This document shows, piece by piece, positions 10,620 through 22,062 of a stretch of DNA of 64,000 nt; positions within the stretch are counted from its first letter, which is position 1, and each line of letters opens with the position of its first letter. Position numbers and translations under genes: made by a program. Location: positions 15,509,310 to 15,573,309 of the forward strand of contig CM040430.1 in assembly GCA_022702705.1 (NCBI GenBank), in the 5' to 3' direction. The notes beneath the pieces are model-generated. The model was not told the origin of the DNA, did not search any database, and worked only from the letters and a program-made list of their open reading frames with translations. The DNA is from Papilionanthe hookeriana x Papilionanthe teres. Lineage: Eukaryota; Streptophyta; Magnoliopsida; Asparagales; Orchidaceae.

Positions 10620-11795
10620 TAGCTTAATATTACCGCCGAACCGCGCTTCCTAAAATTATACCCGAAGGCGGAAAGCGGAGCGGGGGGTGCTTATAGCGCG
10701 GTTTAGGGTATTTTCCACGGAAGCCCTTTTCTCTGCTACCACCGCTCTTACATCCGCAGAACCATCGAGCAGGATCTCCCGTCGAGCACAGCCGATCAAC
10801 TCTTCCTTCGGCTTCGGCTAGATCTGCTTCTTCCGCGTGTCCTAGCCCAGCCTCTCCCCCTCCCCGTCGAGCAGCATCTCCGCGACTCATCCTTCGGCTG
10901 GATCGGCCAGATCGGGTAGATCGGTCCATTTTTCCGCGATTTCTCGGCTCTGCGCTGCTCGTAACACGGCATTTTGAGGTAGGTTATCAATCCTTCATGC
11001 TACTCTCACAATCCTTCCTCAATCTCACAATCATTTCTATTTCGGCATTTTGTTGTTTTATGTTGTAGTTTTGAATAATTTGAAGTTGATTTTCATTGCT
11101 ATTTTGTGGTTTTGATCAAATCTTTATCCTTCATAGATCTACTCTTCATTGCTATTATGTGGTACTCAGCCTTCACAAGTTTGATAGTGTGTGGAGGAGA
11201 ATACCTGTGGCATGGTTTTGGTAAATGGTGTGGATAGTTAAATGTTGAGCATTAGTGACAAACAAATTGTCAATGATAGTGCTATAACCAAGTTTTAATG
11301 GCAGAGTCATCATATTGTTGAGAGACCAGTGCCTTGATGTGTTAAATGTTCAATCATTTATATTTATGTAATGGTTTGTTAGGATATGCCTGTGGCATGG
11401 TTTCTCTCATTATTAATATATTGTACCTCTTAAATGATCTCGTTAATAAAGTTCAACTTGATAAATCATAATAATTGAGACCTTTTTTATCAACTAAAAT
11501 AATAGATCTATGACCTTAAGGGTGAATTTGGGATCAGCATCCAATTCAACTTGATAAATCATTAGCCTAATTGCAGTTTTATAAAAATACAGAAGATACA
11601 AATTGTCAAGTTACAGAAGTATTAGGTGTAGTTGATAGTTTATAGATATCGCTATGAACAGGATCAAATTGATTTTTGGTATTTATGTTACTATTGCTAA
11701 AATTGGTACTACTTTAAAATTCATGTATTGGATGTTATGTATGCAAAATAGAATTTATGTTTTTATGTTGCAGTTCTTGCATTGTTTTATTAGCA
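10620..11795 (+). promoter_or_regulatory. Probable 5' UTR exon and leader intron of the Harbinger genes
   Basis: 10640-10970 is GC-rich, unlike its surroundings, and ends in a good splice donor (TTTTGAG|GTAGGT, GT at 10979). An acceptor (TTTTTATGTTGCAG, ending 11773) sits 22 bp before the ATG at 11796. A noncoding first exon with a ~795-bp intron is a likely reading. No transcript evidence is available. An open frame on the opposite strand (10929-10630) is composition-driven. Confidence 0.4.
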
Positions 11796-12741
11796 ATGGT
11801 TAGGACAAATGAAGCCGGTACCTCAGCAATATGGGATAAGGAGAGTACGAACATTTTCTGCAACATCTGCATTGGTGAGATTGACGCCGGTAATAGGCCG
11901 AATACCCATTTTAGTAAGGAAGGTTGGCTTAATATTGCTCAAAAGTTCAAAGAACAAACAAGAAGAGATTATGAAAAAGTACAATTTAAAAACAAATGGG
12001 ATAAGTTGAAGAAAGACTGGAAATTGTGGAAGGGGCTGAAGCTTGGATATACGGGGCTGGGCTGGGACCCCATTAAACGGACAATCAATGCTTCGGATGC
12101 TTGGTGGGCTGAGAAAGTTGAGGTAAGATTTTATTATTTGCAAAGTTTTTCTTCCATGCCTCATTTATTATAATTTTTTTTATTCAAGCTATTATGTCCC
12201 TAAACCCTAATCTCAACGTTCTGTTACAGGCTAAGCCAGCATTGAAAAAATTCAAACAGAACGGAATTGAACCAGAGTTGGAAGAAAAACTGGACATAAT
12301 GTTTAGAGGTGTGGTGGCAACGGGGAGTATGCGATCGACCCTAGTGAGACAGGGTTCACTGGAATTCCAGATAATTCTACACCAGATCCAGTGTATGTTG
12401 ACGATGAAATACACAGTGTCAACCAGAGGGAGATGGGTGAGTCAAGCTCACAGTCGAAGAGGCCCAGGCATGTGAGAAAGAAGAAAGAAAAGGACAGTGT
12501 TCTATTGGATAAGCTCGACCGTCTCATTGATGCTTTTGAAGCACCACCGCGAGCTCCAGCTCCTGACTACGCTATCTTAGAAAGTATTCGGATTTTGTCT
12601 TCTATCCCTGAAGTGGTTGCGGACAGGAAACTCTATGCAATATCTATGAAAAAGTTGGAGGATCCAACACGCAGACAAATATTCATGGCGATGGAACCAG
12701 ATATGCGTGTCGAATATCTGCGTGTTATTATGCATGACTGA
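11796..12741 (+). pseudogene. Harbinger ORF1, Myb/SANT-like DNA-binding protein, one frameshift
   Basis: Exon 1 (11796-12122, 109 codons) carries a complete Myb_DNA-bind_3-type domain. Its landmarks are W at ~13, the motif GNRPNTHFSKEGW, then KNKWDKLKKDWKLWKGL, TGLGWDP and ASDAWW. An intron follows (12123-12229, GT-AG), then exon 2 (12230-12741). In exon 2 one base is missing near 12323: the frame changes inside VATG|EYAIDP-like sequence and continues in another frame to the stop at 12739-12741. The C-terminal part is basic (KRPRHVRKKKEK), possibly nuclear-localising. In this superfamily ORF1 binds the element ends and recruits the transposase. With the base missing, the protein would be truncated soon after residue 140. 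Confidence 0.8.
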
Positions 12742-12938
12742 GCTTATTTATGTTTTTCCTGTCTTCTGCATTGTACTCTTTAATGTTGTGTATGCAGTTG
12801 TTATTTGGACTTATGTTTTCTTGTTAATTGTACTTCTTCATGACTGAACTCAAAAGCTAATTAGTAGCATTTTATGCATTTGGAGTTATATTTTAATTGT
12901 TTTCGGTTTGATCTATCTAATATCTTCCTTGTTCTAGC

Positions 12939-14279
12939 ATGAATACGCAACACGAACGTCGTAAGAGAATGACATTGGCTGCAGCTATTGCCATAATATT
13001 GCTGGAGTATTATCGATCAAGCAGCCTGCGTTTACCCCGTATGACCTCCACCTATGTCGGGGATAAATGGGTGGGTGAAATGCTTACGGGACATCCAATT
13101 CATTTCAACAACATATTTAGAATGTCTGTCCCGATATTTTTAGACCTACTTCACGAGTTATCTCTAAACCATGGACTTCAAGGTTCTACGAGAACATCAA
13201 ATAGAGAGGTACTGGCCATAACCCTATATATACTGTCACAGAATGAATCAGTTAGAGCTGCCATGGAGAGGTTTCAGCATTCATCTGAGACTATCAGCCG
13301 CTATTTCTTCAAAGGCATACAAGCACTTGCTAGTCTAGCTACTAAAATCGTCAGGCCAGAGGATCCATCATTTGCTCATACCCCAGTTCAAATTTTAAAT
13401 GATCCCCGTTACATGCCTTATTTCAAGGTAATTTTTATTTTCTTTACGTACATACCAAAAAAAAAATCTTCTAACATATGCAGAACAGAACTGCATAGGT
13501 GCAATTGATGGTACTCACGTACATGCTCGAGTAGCCAGTAAGGATAAGGTGGCTTTCATTGGTCGAAGTGGTTAACCAACTCAAAATGTCATGGCGGTAT
13601 GTGACTTCAACATGTGTTTCACGTATGTTATGGCGGGCTGGGAAGGGAGTGCACATGACAGTCGAATTTTCTCTTATGCTGCTACAAATAGATCGTTGGG
13701 TTTTCCTCAACCGCCTTCAGGCAAGATATGATTTTTAATAGTCTTACTTATATGTGCTTATTGTGCATAACAATAACTATCATAACAGGGAAATACTATT
13801 TGGTCGATGATGGGTACCCTATGCAGAGAGGGTATTTAAATCCATACCCAGATACGAAATACCACATCCCGGATTTTGAGCGTTCTAGTGGATTCGCCCG
13901 GGCCAGAAAAGAAATGTTTAACAAGCGGCATTCTTCTTTGCGCGGTGTGATCGAAAGAACATTCGGCGTTTGGAAGAACAAATGGGTCATCCTGCGAGAT
14001 ATGCCGTCGTACCCATATCAAAAGCAGACACACATCGTAATTGCTACGATGGCGCTCCACAATTTCATTAGACGGCATCCCTCTCGGTACGATACAGACT
14101 TCAACATGGCTGACGCTGACGAGAGTCATATCCCCTCTGATGAATACGGTTCTCATCTTGGGGATTCTACTCTAGAGGACGTCATACAGTATGAAGAATT
14201 TGTTACACAGGATGTGGAAGGTGCATCGAAGATGGCTGATTTGAGGGAGCGTATTACAGATGAGATATGCGACTCCTGA
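12939..14279 (+). pseudogene. Harbinger DDE transposase (ALP1-like family), one in-frame stop
   Basis: Three exons: 12939-13427, 13489-13720 and 13789-14279. The catalytic triad of the DDE_4 nuclease is visible: D in IGAIDGTHV (exon 2), D in GWEGSAHDSRIF (exon 2) and E in RGVIERTFGVWKNKW (exon 3). A helix-turn-helix-like region occupies exon 1 (NREVLAITLYILSQNESVRAAMERF). Intron 2 (13721-13788) appears to start with GC rather than GT (CTTCAG|GCAAGA); joined to AACAG|GGAAATAC it restores the PSGKYYLVDDGYP reading. A TAA at 13573-13575, between the two D motifs, is the only disabling change I see. The length (~440 codons) fits the family. Domesticated relatives such as ALP1 exist, but the nearby ORF1 and terminal repeat point to a transposon. 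Confidence 0.85.
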
Positions 14280-14618
14280 ACTGATTTTATGTGACTTTGT
14301 ACTGATTTTGTTTAAATATCTTATGTATGTGAAATATAAGACCACTTATGTATGTTTGGCTACTTTTATACATATACCAATTCTTATGTTGGGTGCTTTA
14401 TTAATTTCTCTAATGAGCCCCCTCACTTTTAACTTATGGTGTGTGAGTTTTAGCATTTCTATGTTTTTCCGCTACTAATTGATGAAATTTCTATTAGATG
14501 CAAAGATGCTGATTCAGAAATGTAAATAAGTGTGGATTTTTTGTAATTTTAAAGCATTTGGAAGATATACAAATAATTTTTTCTGATCTCTTCTATTGCT
14601 GGGAAACAATGTAGATGA

Positions 14619-15043
14619 GCTCGTTTTGTGAATTGCAATGTTTTGACTGCTATGTATGTTTGTGTAATGTTGAGCTTTCAATTACTCTATAATGGAAGTA
14701 CATTTTATGTTATCGTAGATTTTATGATAAAACAAGCATGAAGGCTTATTGCCTATTCCTTGAGGATTGTTGCAGTATTATCTTGCCTACTAAACCAGTG
14801 AAATTTCAATTGGAGAACGGATGATTGTTATTGACATTTTGGGACGCTTGTTCTCCTCTAATGATGGTGGTGTATCAAGTATTTATTGCATAGCCTGTGG
14901 CAACCTGTTCTACATTCTTTAATTTTGAAGCTTTCTTCTTTGAAATCGGTCAAAAAGCTGCTTCTTTTAAGGATTTCTTTTTTTGCACTCCTGGTGGAAT
15001 TTTGTGGCGCTTGGAGGTGAGATAAAAAACAGGAAAATTTACA
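14619..15043. repeat. Direct duplication, copy 1
   Basis: Repeated at 15519-15887 with only scattered base differences. This copy keeps a 56-bp segment (about 14847-14902) that the other lacks. It contains no ORF. Confidence 0.9.
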
Positions 15044-15050
15044 TACTTAG

Positions 15051-15189
15051 CACACAATTCTTATGTATTTACATACCTTACAAATAAAAACTATCATATT
15101 TACATAAAAGCACTTTGTTGATTTTAAACCTATGCATGAAAATGTGCATCTCACTTTGTTAGATATGTAATAGATATAAGAATTGTGTG
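15051..15189. mobile_element. MITE-like hairpin element
   Basis: CACACAATTCTTAT (15051-15064) and ATAAGAATTGTGTG (15176-15189) are perfect inverted repeats around an AT-rich core. It lies directly past the right end of duplication copy 1, and copy 2 has no such insert at the equivalent place. Confidence 0.6.
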
Positions 15190-15518
15190 ATATGTTGGGA
15201 ATTAGATCAATCATGTTTAATAGTTGATCGAGCCCATTGCTCGGTTCTTTGCTATCTTAATACCGTTTATTTTTGTTCCATGTTAGCTATGCGGTTAAAA
15301 GGAGATAATATGGCAATTTTTTAGATTTGTGACATGCTCATAACTTGCACTCGGAGTTTCACAATTTGTTCCATTTATGTTTAGAAATATATGAGGGTAA
15401 CGATGTTGATTTGGTGGGTAGCCATCATTTTTTAGATTTGTGACATGCTCATAACTTACATGTCCTTAGAATATCGTTCAATAGAATTTCAGATGTATCT
15501 TTAAAAAATCATCTGGGT

Positions 15519-15887
15519 GCTCGTTTTGTGAATTGCAATGTTTTGACTGCTATGTATGTTTGTGTAATGTTGAGCTTTCAATTACTCTATAATGGAAGTA
15601 CATTTTCTGTTATCGTGGATTTTATGATAGAACAAGCATGAAGGCTTATTGCCTATTCCTTGAGGATTGTTGCAGTATTAGCTTGCCTACTAAACCAGTG
15701 AAATTTCAATTGGAGAACGGATGATTGTTATTGACATTTTGGGACAACCTGTTCTACATTCTTTATTTTTGAAGCTTTCTTCTTTGAAATCGGTCAAAAA
15801 GCTGCTTCTTTTAAGGATTTCTTTTTTTGCACTCCTGGTGGAATTTTGTGGCGCTTGGATGTGAGATAAAAAACAGGAAAATTTACA
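15519..15887. repeat. Direct duplication, copy 2
   Basis: This is the second copy of 14619-15043, exactly 900 bp downstream at its start, with a 56-bp internal deletion. Just before it, a 30-bp segment (TTTTTTAGATTTGTGACATG and onward) at 15316 is also repeated at 15429. Confidence 0.9.
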
Positions 15888-17600
15888 GGAGACCGAGTAA
15901 TGGAATCCAAGCGTTTCACTTCGCGGGCAGTGCTCTGCGTACAATAAGAAGGAAAAAGAAAATCAGCAATGATTGATTTCTGTCAAGTAGCATGCATATT
16001 CAAGTAGAATTCAGGTATAAGTAATATACACAGCCAACCAAGAACAGAGAAAAAAATTAGATGTATTTTCATCTTATCTTCAAAAGTTCAGAACAAATCC
16101 ATCTTAGTCCCTTATCAATGGTCTGGCAAATGAACATTTTAAAACATAATACAACCATCTAAGCTGTTTGGTGTATCAAGCCAACAGAGAGACTAGGTGG
16201 TTTTACTTTTAAAAACAAATGTATTTTTCTAGATATAAAGTAGCTGTATTAGCAGATATACTGTGTGGTGAAACAAAAATTGCTTTTTTTTTCTGAAAAG
16301 ATATTCTATAGTACTTGTAATTCAAGCAATCATACTTCAGGTCATGAAAACATGTGTTGTGCTCTAAATCCATTTTCTCATTCTTATATTTGCTACGCTC
16401 CCAAAGGCAAACCCACGTGTAAATAAGTAGATATGGAGAGTAGTATCACAATCCTAATAGAAAACATGATCTTATTAATTTGTAATGCGTGGATAGACGA
16501 ATCAGAAAGAAAGAAATGGACTTCTATTGATTGGGGCCTCATAGGGGTAGTTAGGCCTTGTAGTGGATCAAATGAATGACAGAATGATTTGGGATCAAGA
16601 TTTTTCTCATGTCCTCCTCTCTTAAGAATCTCTCTCCCTTTAGGGCTTTCTCTTATCTGGAGAAATGTTTAATACCGACAACATGATATTTCCTAATTTA
16701 TTTAGGGACTTGTATAAAGGGAATATTAGGTCATATTTCCTATTTTATTTAATGTACTAGGGTTCTTCATTTTAGTTTTTGTAAGCCACAGGTTCGTTTC
16801 ACTATAAATAAAACTCTCTACGGATTGGTTAAGGATTATTATTATTATTATTATTATTATTAAATGAAATAATTGAGCAGGGATTCTTAAGTACCTGTAT
16901 ACATTTGTCCTAGCGGGGCAGGAAAAAAGGAAAAAATTGCAATTTAAGTATCTATGTGCACTTTTCTTAACAAAGCAGAGAAACCACATGTTGCATTTTA
17001 TCGAGCAAGTACCTGAAGGCACATATGCGCCTTTCTTGCATGGTTGGTATTAGAAGAAATTATGATTGTGGCATTGCACAATACCATTCATATGCATTTT
17101 CCTTAGCGCAGAGGGTAGGCACAATTTTGCCTGTCGATGCCCTCTATACAGGATAGACATCAGGAGATTGCCGAAATTTTTCTTTAATGTACTTTAAAAG
17201 AACAAAATTAAAACTGAAGTATTTGGACCTGATAATACAGTAAATAAAAACAAAATTTAAGCGTAAATTGTTAGCAAAATAAAATCTCCATGTGAAATAG
17301 TGGTCGGTTTTACTGCACAATAAGTGATAGCATACTTTGATCCATAGGACGTTCAATAGCTTGCTACTGATTATGGACCTAAAAAAAAAAAAAAAAAAGT
17401 GGAATGAAAATTATACAAAGCTTGTTTTACAAGAATTTTATGTCATAGCCTATTCATGTTTTTTGTTGTTTGGTCTTTATGTTTTTTATTAATTATAATT
17501 CCTTAGAGCTTTACATATCAATCTGTATTTTTGTTGAAACCGAGTTTTTTTACCATAAATGCAATTATTTCATAGGTAACAATTAAATATTTGCGGGAAA
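15888..17600. other. No gene recognised; simple repeats
   Basis: Noncoding AT-rich sequence. It contains a short (ATT)n run at about 16838-16861 and an A18-type run at 17381-17398. No conserved ORF was seen. Confidence 0.4.
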
Positions 17601-17903
17601 ATGAGCTACGGGTCTGCGGTAAAGTACGAGCGAGTACTATGTCGCTGCGGCTTGCCGTCGATAATACTCATGTCACGTCAGGAACATAGCTACGGGCGAC
17701 AATTCTACAGATGTCCTCGGTGGGGACAAGGATTAGAAGACTGCAAGTTCTTCATGTGGGTTGACAATACGTCTGTCACTACATTATCTCAGCCGAAAAC
17801 CATTGCTCGGGGATCCATGGTATCAGAAGTTCAGGACATTGCTTCTAGTTCGACTGCTTCCCACACAGACAAGTTTACTCACAGTTTTGTGGTGTCAGAA
17901 TGA
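17601..17903 (+). CDS. Small GRF-type zinc-finger protein
   Basis: A 100-residue ORF. Residues ~14-55 match the GRF zinc-finger pattern: CRCGLPSII, then GRQFYRCP, then EDCKFFMWVD, giving the C-x-C...C...C ligand set and the GR.F signature. GRF fingers bind single-stranded nucleic acid in several unrelated proteins. Many plant genomes carry short stand-alone GRF ORFs inside or beside transposons. Here it lies 3.3 kb downstream of the Harbinger transposase on the same strand, inside the tentative element. The remainder (60-100) is serine/threonine-rich without features. It could be a passenger gene or an unrelated repeat gene. Confidence 0.6.
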   Translation: MSYGSAVKYERVLCRCGLPSIILMSRQEHSYGRQFYRCPRWGQGLEDCKFFMWVDNTSVTTLSQPKTIARGSMVSEVQDIASSSTASHTDKFTHSFVVSE

Positions 17904-19399
17904 GACAACGATCGTCGTGACATGCTTTTACATCATAAAATGAATGCTGTCATTTTTCTCCTTGTAATTTTAACCTGCTATTTCTTCTTTTTATTTAGGT
18001 TTCGTGAAACTCACTATTAGGTGTGATTTCTATGTTTTTTGTATTTAGGTTTCAGATTGTACTTGTATTTTATTTGGATGTCTGTTAGCTATGTAAATGT
18101 ACTGTTGTATTTTGAAAACCTTTCATTAATATGTTTGATCTGGTTTTAAAATAGAAAATAGTTGAGTGGTATATATGTGAATAATTCTTAAGCGATCCCA
18201 ATGCTTGTCATTTTCGACTTGTTCGAATATTTTTTAGTAATGAAATGGCTCATAGTCAATGTGTCATGTGAATTAAAGCTTCATGTTTGGCGCAAATCAA
18301 ATATTTTTGTTTATTTTAAAGCTTGTGCTCGACTTATATTTAACTTGAATGATTTACAAAATAATAAATTTGAATATTTTTTTAAATGCAGTAAAAAAAT
18401 TAATATGAAGTATTTATAATAATATATATTTAATTATTGAATTTAATTGGGCAAAAATAAGCTGAACACGTTCAAACAAAAGTCTATTATTATTTGAGTT
18501 ATTTAGAAATCAATTTAAATAATATTGTTCGTGTTCTGATTAGCTTCTAAAGCAACAATCGAATAAGAACTAATGATTGTGATCGAAATTTAAAGCGAGC
18601 TTAAGAACTAAAGGCATAGCAGTAAATGATATTTGATGGTAGATTAGAAGCATATTGTACATGTGAAAGGGATTGGTTAGTGAGGTGAGGTACATAGGCT
18701 TTACATAAGAATTGCATGGTATATAAGTAAATATTTAAATGAAAAATTTTTTATTTAAAAATATTAGTCGTTAAATTTTAAATAAGATTTTATACTTAAT
18801 AAATTTTTATTAAGAATAAAGGAGCATAAATTGTTATTTTTCTACAAACAACTGCATATAAACAGTTTTCAAACTTCAGAAATCAAACAGCTCAAGAGCT
18901 TATTCATTTCAGGGGCATAAGAGTCATTTATCCATAAACAACTGCTAATCAGCTATTTTCGAAACGCTCAAACCAATCAGACAGACAAATTATTCGAATC
19001 AGCTGCTTATCAGCAGCTTATATGAATAAGCAGCTTATCTGAATAAGCTGAATACCATTCAGTTGCCCCAAACAGACCGTTAGACGTGAAATTCCTGCAA
19101 TCAAAGTCAGGCCTAATGATATAACTAATTATCATTGCTAAATTTAGCACGTGCGCAAAACGTTAAACAAATTTAATGCTAAGAACTGAGTAAGACTCAT
19201 TGATTAACAATATTAAAATAAATAAATAAATAAATAAAATTAATAAGCATAGTTGTTTAAGAATGAGGACCAACTTATATGTTTCACATTCTATCAAATT
19301 AGGAATACAACTTATCACATAAATTTATCATGACTCTAAGATAGTGTACGAGGGAAAAAGATCAGCACAAATTCCAGAGAGATCAAATGGTTTGAGAGG
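17904..19399. other. AT-rich noncoding DNA with MITE-like ends
   Basis: GTTGAGTGGTATATATGTGA near 18163 resembles the right end of the element at 7359-7505, and a related reading (AGAATTGCATGGTATATAAG) occurs near 18707. 18880-19079 has several AATAAGCAGCTTAT-like words leading to the tentative Harbinger right end. No gene is seen. Confidence 0.35.
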
Positions 19400-19890
19400 A
19401 CTAATGTTTTCGATCAGAATTTCATGCCAAAGATTTTTAAACGATTGGCCAGCTTAGCTCGCTTGTCCAAAAGACCGGTAATCCCGTTGGACTTGAACGA
19501 TCGGTTGAATCAGACGATTGACAAAATCTATCAGGAGCGAGGCGATCGACATTTAGAAGTAAAATCCATTTAGCCATATAATATGCTCAATGGACGTGAC
19601 CATTTTAGAAAGTGTTACCATTCAATTATTAGTATTAAAGAGACAGTTAAATTAATTACCCAAGGTTAAGAAAAAAACAAGAAAGTTCTCTTAATCGTCG
19701 AGGAAAAGTGAATAAAAATGTTATTCTATACTCAAACTACCTATGGTTATAAATAAGACCTATTTTATGAATAAATGTTGCACGTGCAATATTCGAAATT
19801 TCATCTGGTCCTGTGTCATCTCTTTTCTATCTTCTTCTCTTGTACTATAAACTCTCGGGGTGTGCCTACTACAACTATTTAGAATTCAAC
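19400..19890 (+). mobile_element. Decayed Ty3/gypsy 5' LTR
   Basis: A TATA-like GGTTATAAATAAGACC lies at about 19745-19760, and the region ends near AGAATTCAACATCC, which corresponds to the LTR end of the minus-strand copy near 2223. The 5' limit is a guess. Confidence 0.4.
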
Positions 19891-20990
19891 ATCCTCAAAG
19901 GTGGTGCAGTGAGCGTGGATATGCCACAGACGAGAAATAAAGCACTACAGAAAGGTAAGACTAGCGAGAGAGACAAAGCAAAAATGGTACCCACTCGGGA
20001 GTTCATACAACAAAAAAATCAACAACAAAGGCAAGAGTTACAAAATCAGGTGTTTGGTCAGTTTAATGCCCTCCAAGAAGCAATCACGCAAATGAGAGAT
20101 CAACTACCTCCCCCGAGAGAAGAGTCTCGTGGAACTCAACCTTACGGGGAGCAACTACAAGAAGAACTACCAATTACAAGTGGCCGGAGAGTGACTAACA
20201 ATCAGCGAGCATAAAATTCTGAGCATGAGGACGCTGGGTCTGCAATTAGTGGAGAGGAACTGGCTGGCGCAAGGTGAGGCACCTTCAGCATCGGAAAATT
20301 CATTCTCTTGGTAGATTCAATGATCACGTGGCTTCGTTCGAATCAGCAATTAGAATGCTATGGATTAATAACAACATGAATTTTCATTTATTTTTAACCA
20401 CCCTGAAGGTGATGACCCTCAAGTGGTCCAATAAAATGCCACTAAGGACTGTATCCTCTTTTATCGAATTAAAGAAAGTGTTCATTGCTCGTTTCGCTAG
20501 CATCCAAAAACCAAAGAAAAAATCTTAGGCCCTATTACACCTCAAGTAAGGTTAGAGTGAAATCCGTTGCTCTTACATCACCTATTTCTAGAAAGCAATG
20601 CTAGAAGTCTAGGACTTATTATCAGTCATCGCATAGACTGCCCTGAACGTTTGCTAAATTATTAGAGATGGCAAAAAATTATATTATTGTTAAGGAGTAG
20701 GTCAACGGTCCCTCTAAACAAAAAACAGAAATATCTGATCAACGTTCAAAGAAAAGTGGCTGCTTAGGACGAAACGTCGAAGGCAAGGAGCAACCAAAAA
20801 CCTTTCGATCACGCATAGTATGAAGACAACTGGAACCGCTGAGACGAACAGCGAGGGAATAACGATTGGAGGTGTAATTGGGACAACTGGAAGACAACTT
20901 TCTTAAGTTTTCCGACATGAAGACAACTTCCTTAAGTTTTCTAACATGAAGACAACTGGAACCGCTGAGACGAACATCAATTGGGAAGAA
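19891..20990 (+). pseudogene. Decayed Ty3/gypsy gag
   Basis: The ORF continuing to 20214 encodes a polar, Q-rich gag N-terminus (MPQTRNKALQKGK, then QQKNQQQRQELQNQVFGQF). After a stop and a deletion, 20274-20528 reads FNDHVASFESAIRM, FHLFLTTLKVMTLKWSNKMP and LKKVFIARFAS, the Retrotrans_gag core. The leader GTG.AGTGAGCGT.GAT.TG.CACAGACGAGAA is shared with the minus-strand fragment at 850-2222. 20530-20990 is unreadable apart from a small tandem repeat (ATGAAGACAACTTCCTTAAG, about 20917-20960). It stops where the Tat-family LTR remnant begins. Confidence 0.65.
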
Positions 20991-21049
20991 ATTTCAGGGT
21001 TTGGCTAATCAATTTGGTAGGTTTAGGGCATGGGTTCACTTTAGGCTAA

Positions 21050-22044
21050 AATTAGGGGGGGTTTGGATTTCAAATGGAATTGAACTCAAATATGAATCAA
21101 ATTGGGCTTGAATTTGGTTTATATTTGTAGTAATAATGTTGAATTAAAGTTTAGAATTGAAATTGGGCAAAATGGAGGTCAAATGGGTTGGTTTGGTGTG
21201 ACATTGGGTCCATTTGGGTTAAAAATGAGTCAATTTGGGGATTTTGAAAAAAGTGGGTTGTTTTGGCAAAATTTGGCTATGGTGTAGTTGAACAAAATGA
21301 AATTGGGAATATTTAGGATTTTCTGGAATTTTCTGGGAATTTTTGGAATTTTTGGAATTTTGTGCCAAAAGGGTATTTTAGGGTATCAAGAGGTTATTTG
21401 GAGGTTATTGGGGTATTTTGGTGAATTTAAAAGGTGGGGGTTGTTTTAAAATGATCTTTAGGATTTTTGGGAATTTTGAGTAATTTTTGGGGAATTTTGG
21501 AAAATTTAGGGCAATTAGGTAATTTCAGGTAGGTTTGAAGGACCCAATGTCAAAACCAGACATTTTGGCAAAAGTTGAATTTCATTATGATGAAGCTTAA
21601 AGTGAGCCATGGACCAATAAATGTCCATTTTGAACATCTCATGAGCTGTACGTAACCCTCTTAGCTAAAGAGCTAGGGGTTTGGACTTAGCCACATGAGT
21701 GTTCCAATGAACCAGGGGGAGAAATGGGTAAGGATGGTGTGTGTGAGAGTGCAGTGTGTGTAAGTCAGACCTCACCAGGACCAGGCCACCCAGGGTAGTC
21801 CTAAGGCTTGAACAACCTTATAGGAGCTCACTATTGGTTTCCCATATGGTGGTCTTAACCTTTTAAGGTGATTTAGAGGTTTGCAATCATCCAAGTGGGG
21901 TCCCAACAGGAGTCAAGAAGTAGCTGAGTTGCTAAAGGGTTGGTCCCAATTCTAGTCTTCTAGGAAAGTCAAGGAGAAAACATTATGGCTAGATCCTAAG
22001 AAGTACAAAGGAGAGAAATGACCTCACCAAAAATGAGGTCAATA
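21050..22044 (-). mobile_element. Truncated 3' LTR of the Tat-like element
   Basis: This ~1-kb segment corresponds to the last part (plus-strand sense) of the 7.4-kb LTRs at 39818-47237 and 48148-55590. It shares the ATTTTCTGGAATTTTCTGGG-type stretch, the CGTAACCCTCTTAGC.AAG block, the CCAGGCCACCCAGG block and the terminal GACCTCA..AAAAATGAGGTC hairpin. On the minus strand it begins TATTGACCTC (one change from TGTTGACCTC) at 22044, right after the polypurine tract. The other ~6.4 kb of the LTR are missing. Confidence 0.75.
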
Positions 22045-22062
22045 AATGGACCCCCAATAGGT
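22045..22062 (-). other. Polypurine tract of the Tat-like element
   Basis: The minus strand reads CTATTGGGGGTCCATT immediately before the LTR start at 22044. The G-run fits a plus-strand primer site, and its position between 3' UTR and LTR supports it. Confidence 0.5.

Larger units (their letters stand above)
10540..19079 (+). mobile_element. PIF/Harbinger transposon (right end tentative)
   Basis: The left end GGGAGCGTTTGGG follows a TTA (10537-10539), the target site usual for this superfamily. The element encodes the superfamily's two proteins, a Myb/SANT-like protein and a DDE transposase, in that order. The best right end is at 19079: its reverse complement begins CGGTCTGTTTGGGG, which matches 9 of 13 positions of the left end, and TTA follows at 19080-19082. 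If correct, the element is 8.5 kb and includes the GRF-type ORF at 17601. Alternatively the right end belongs to a separate MITE and the autonomous element ends soon after 14280. Confidence 0.55.

Noticed and set aside
10630..10929. Arg/Gly-rich minus-strand ORF
   Set aside because: It is antisense to the GC-rich leader of the Harbinger genes. Its composition explains the open frame and no domain is seen.
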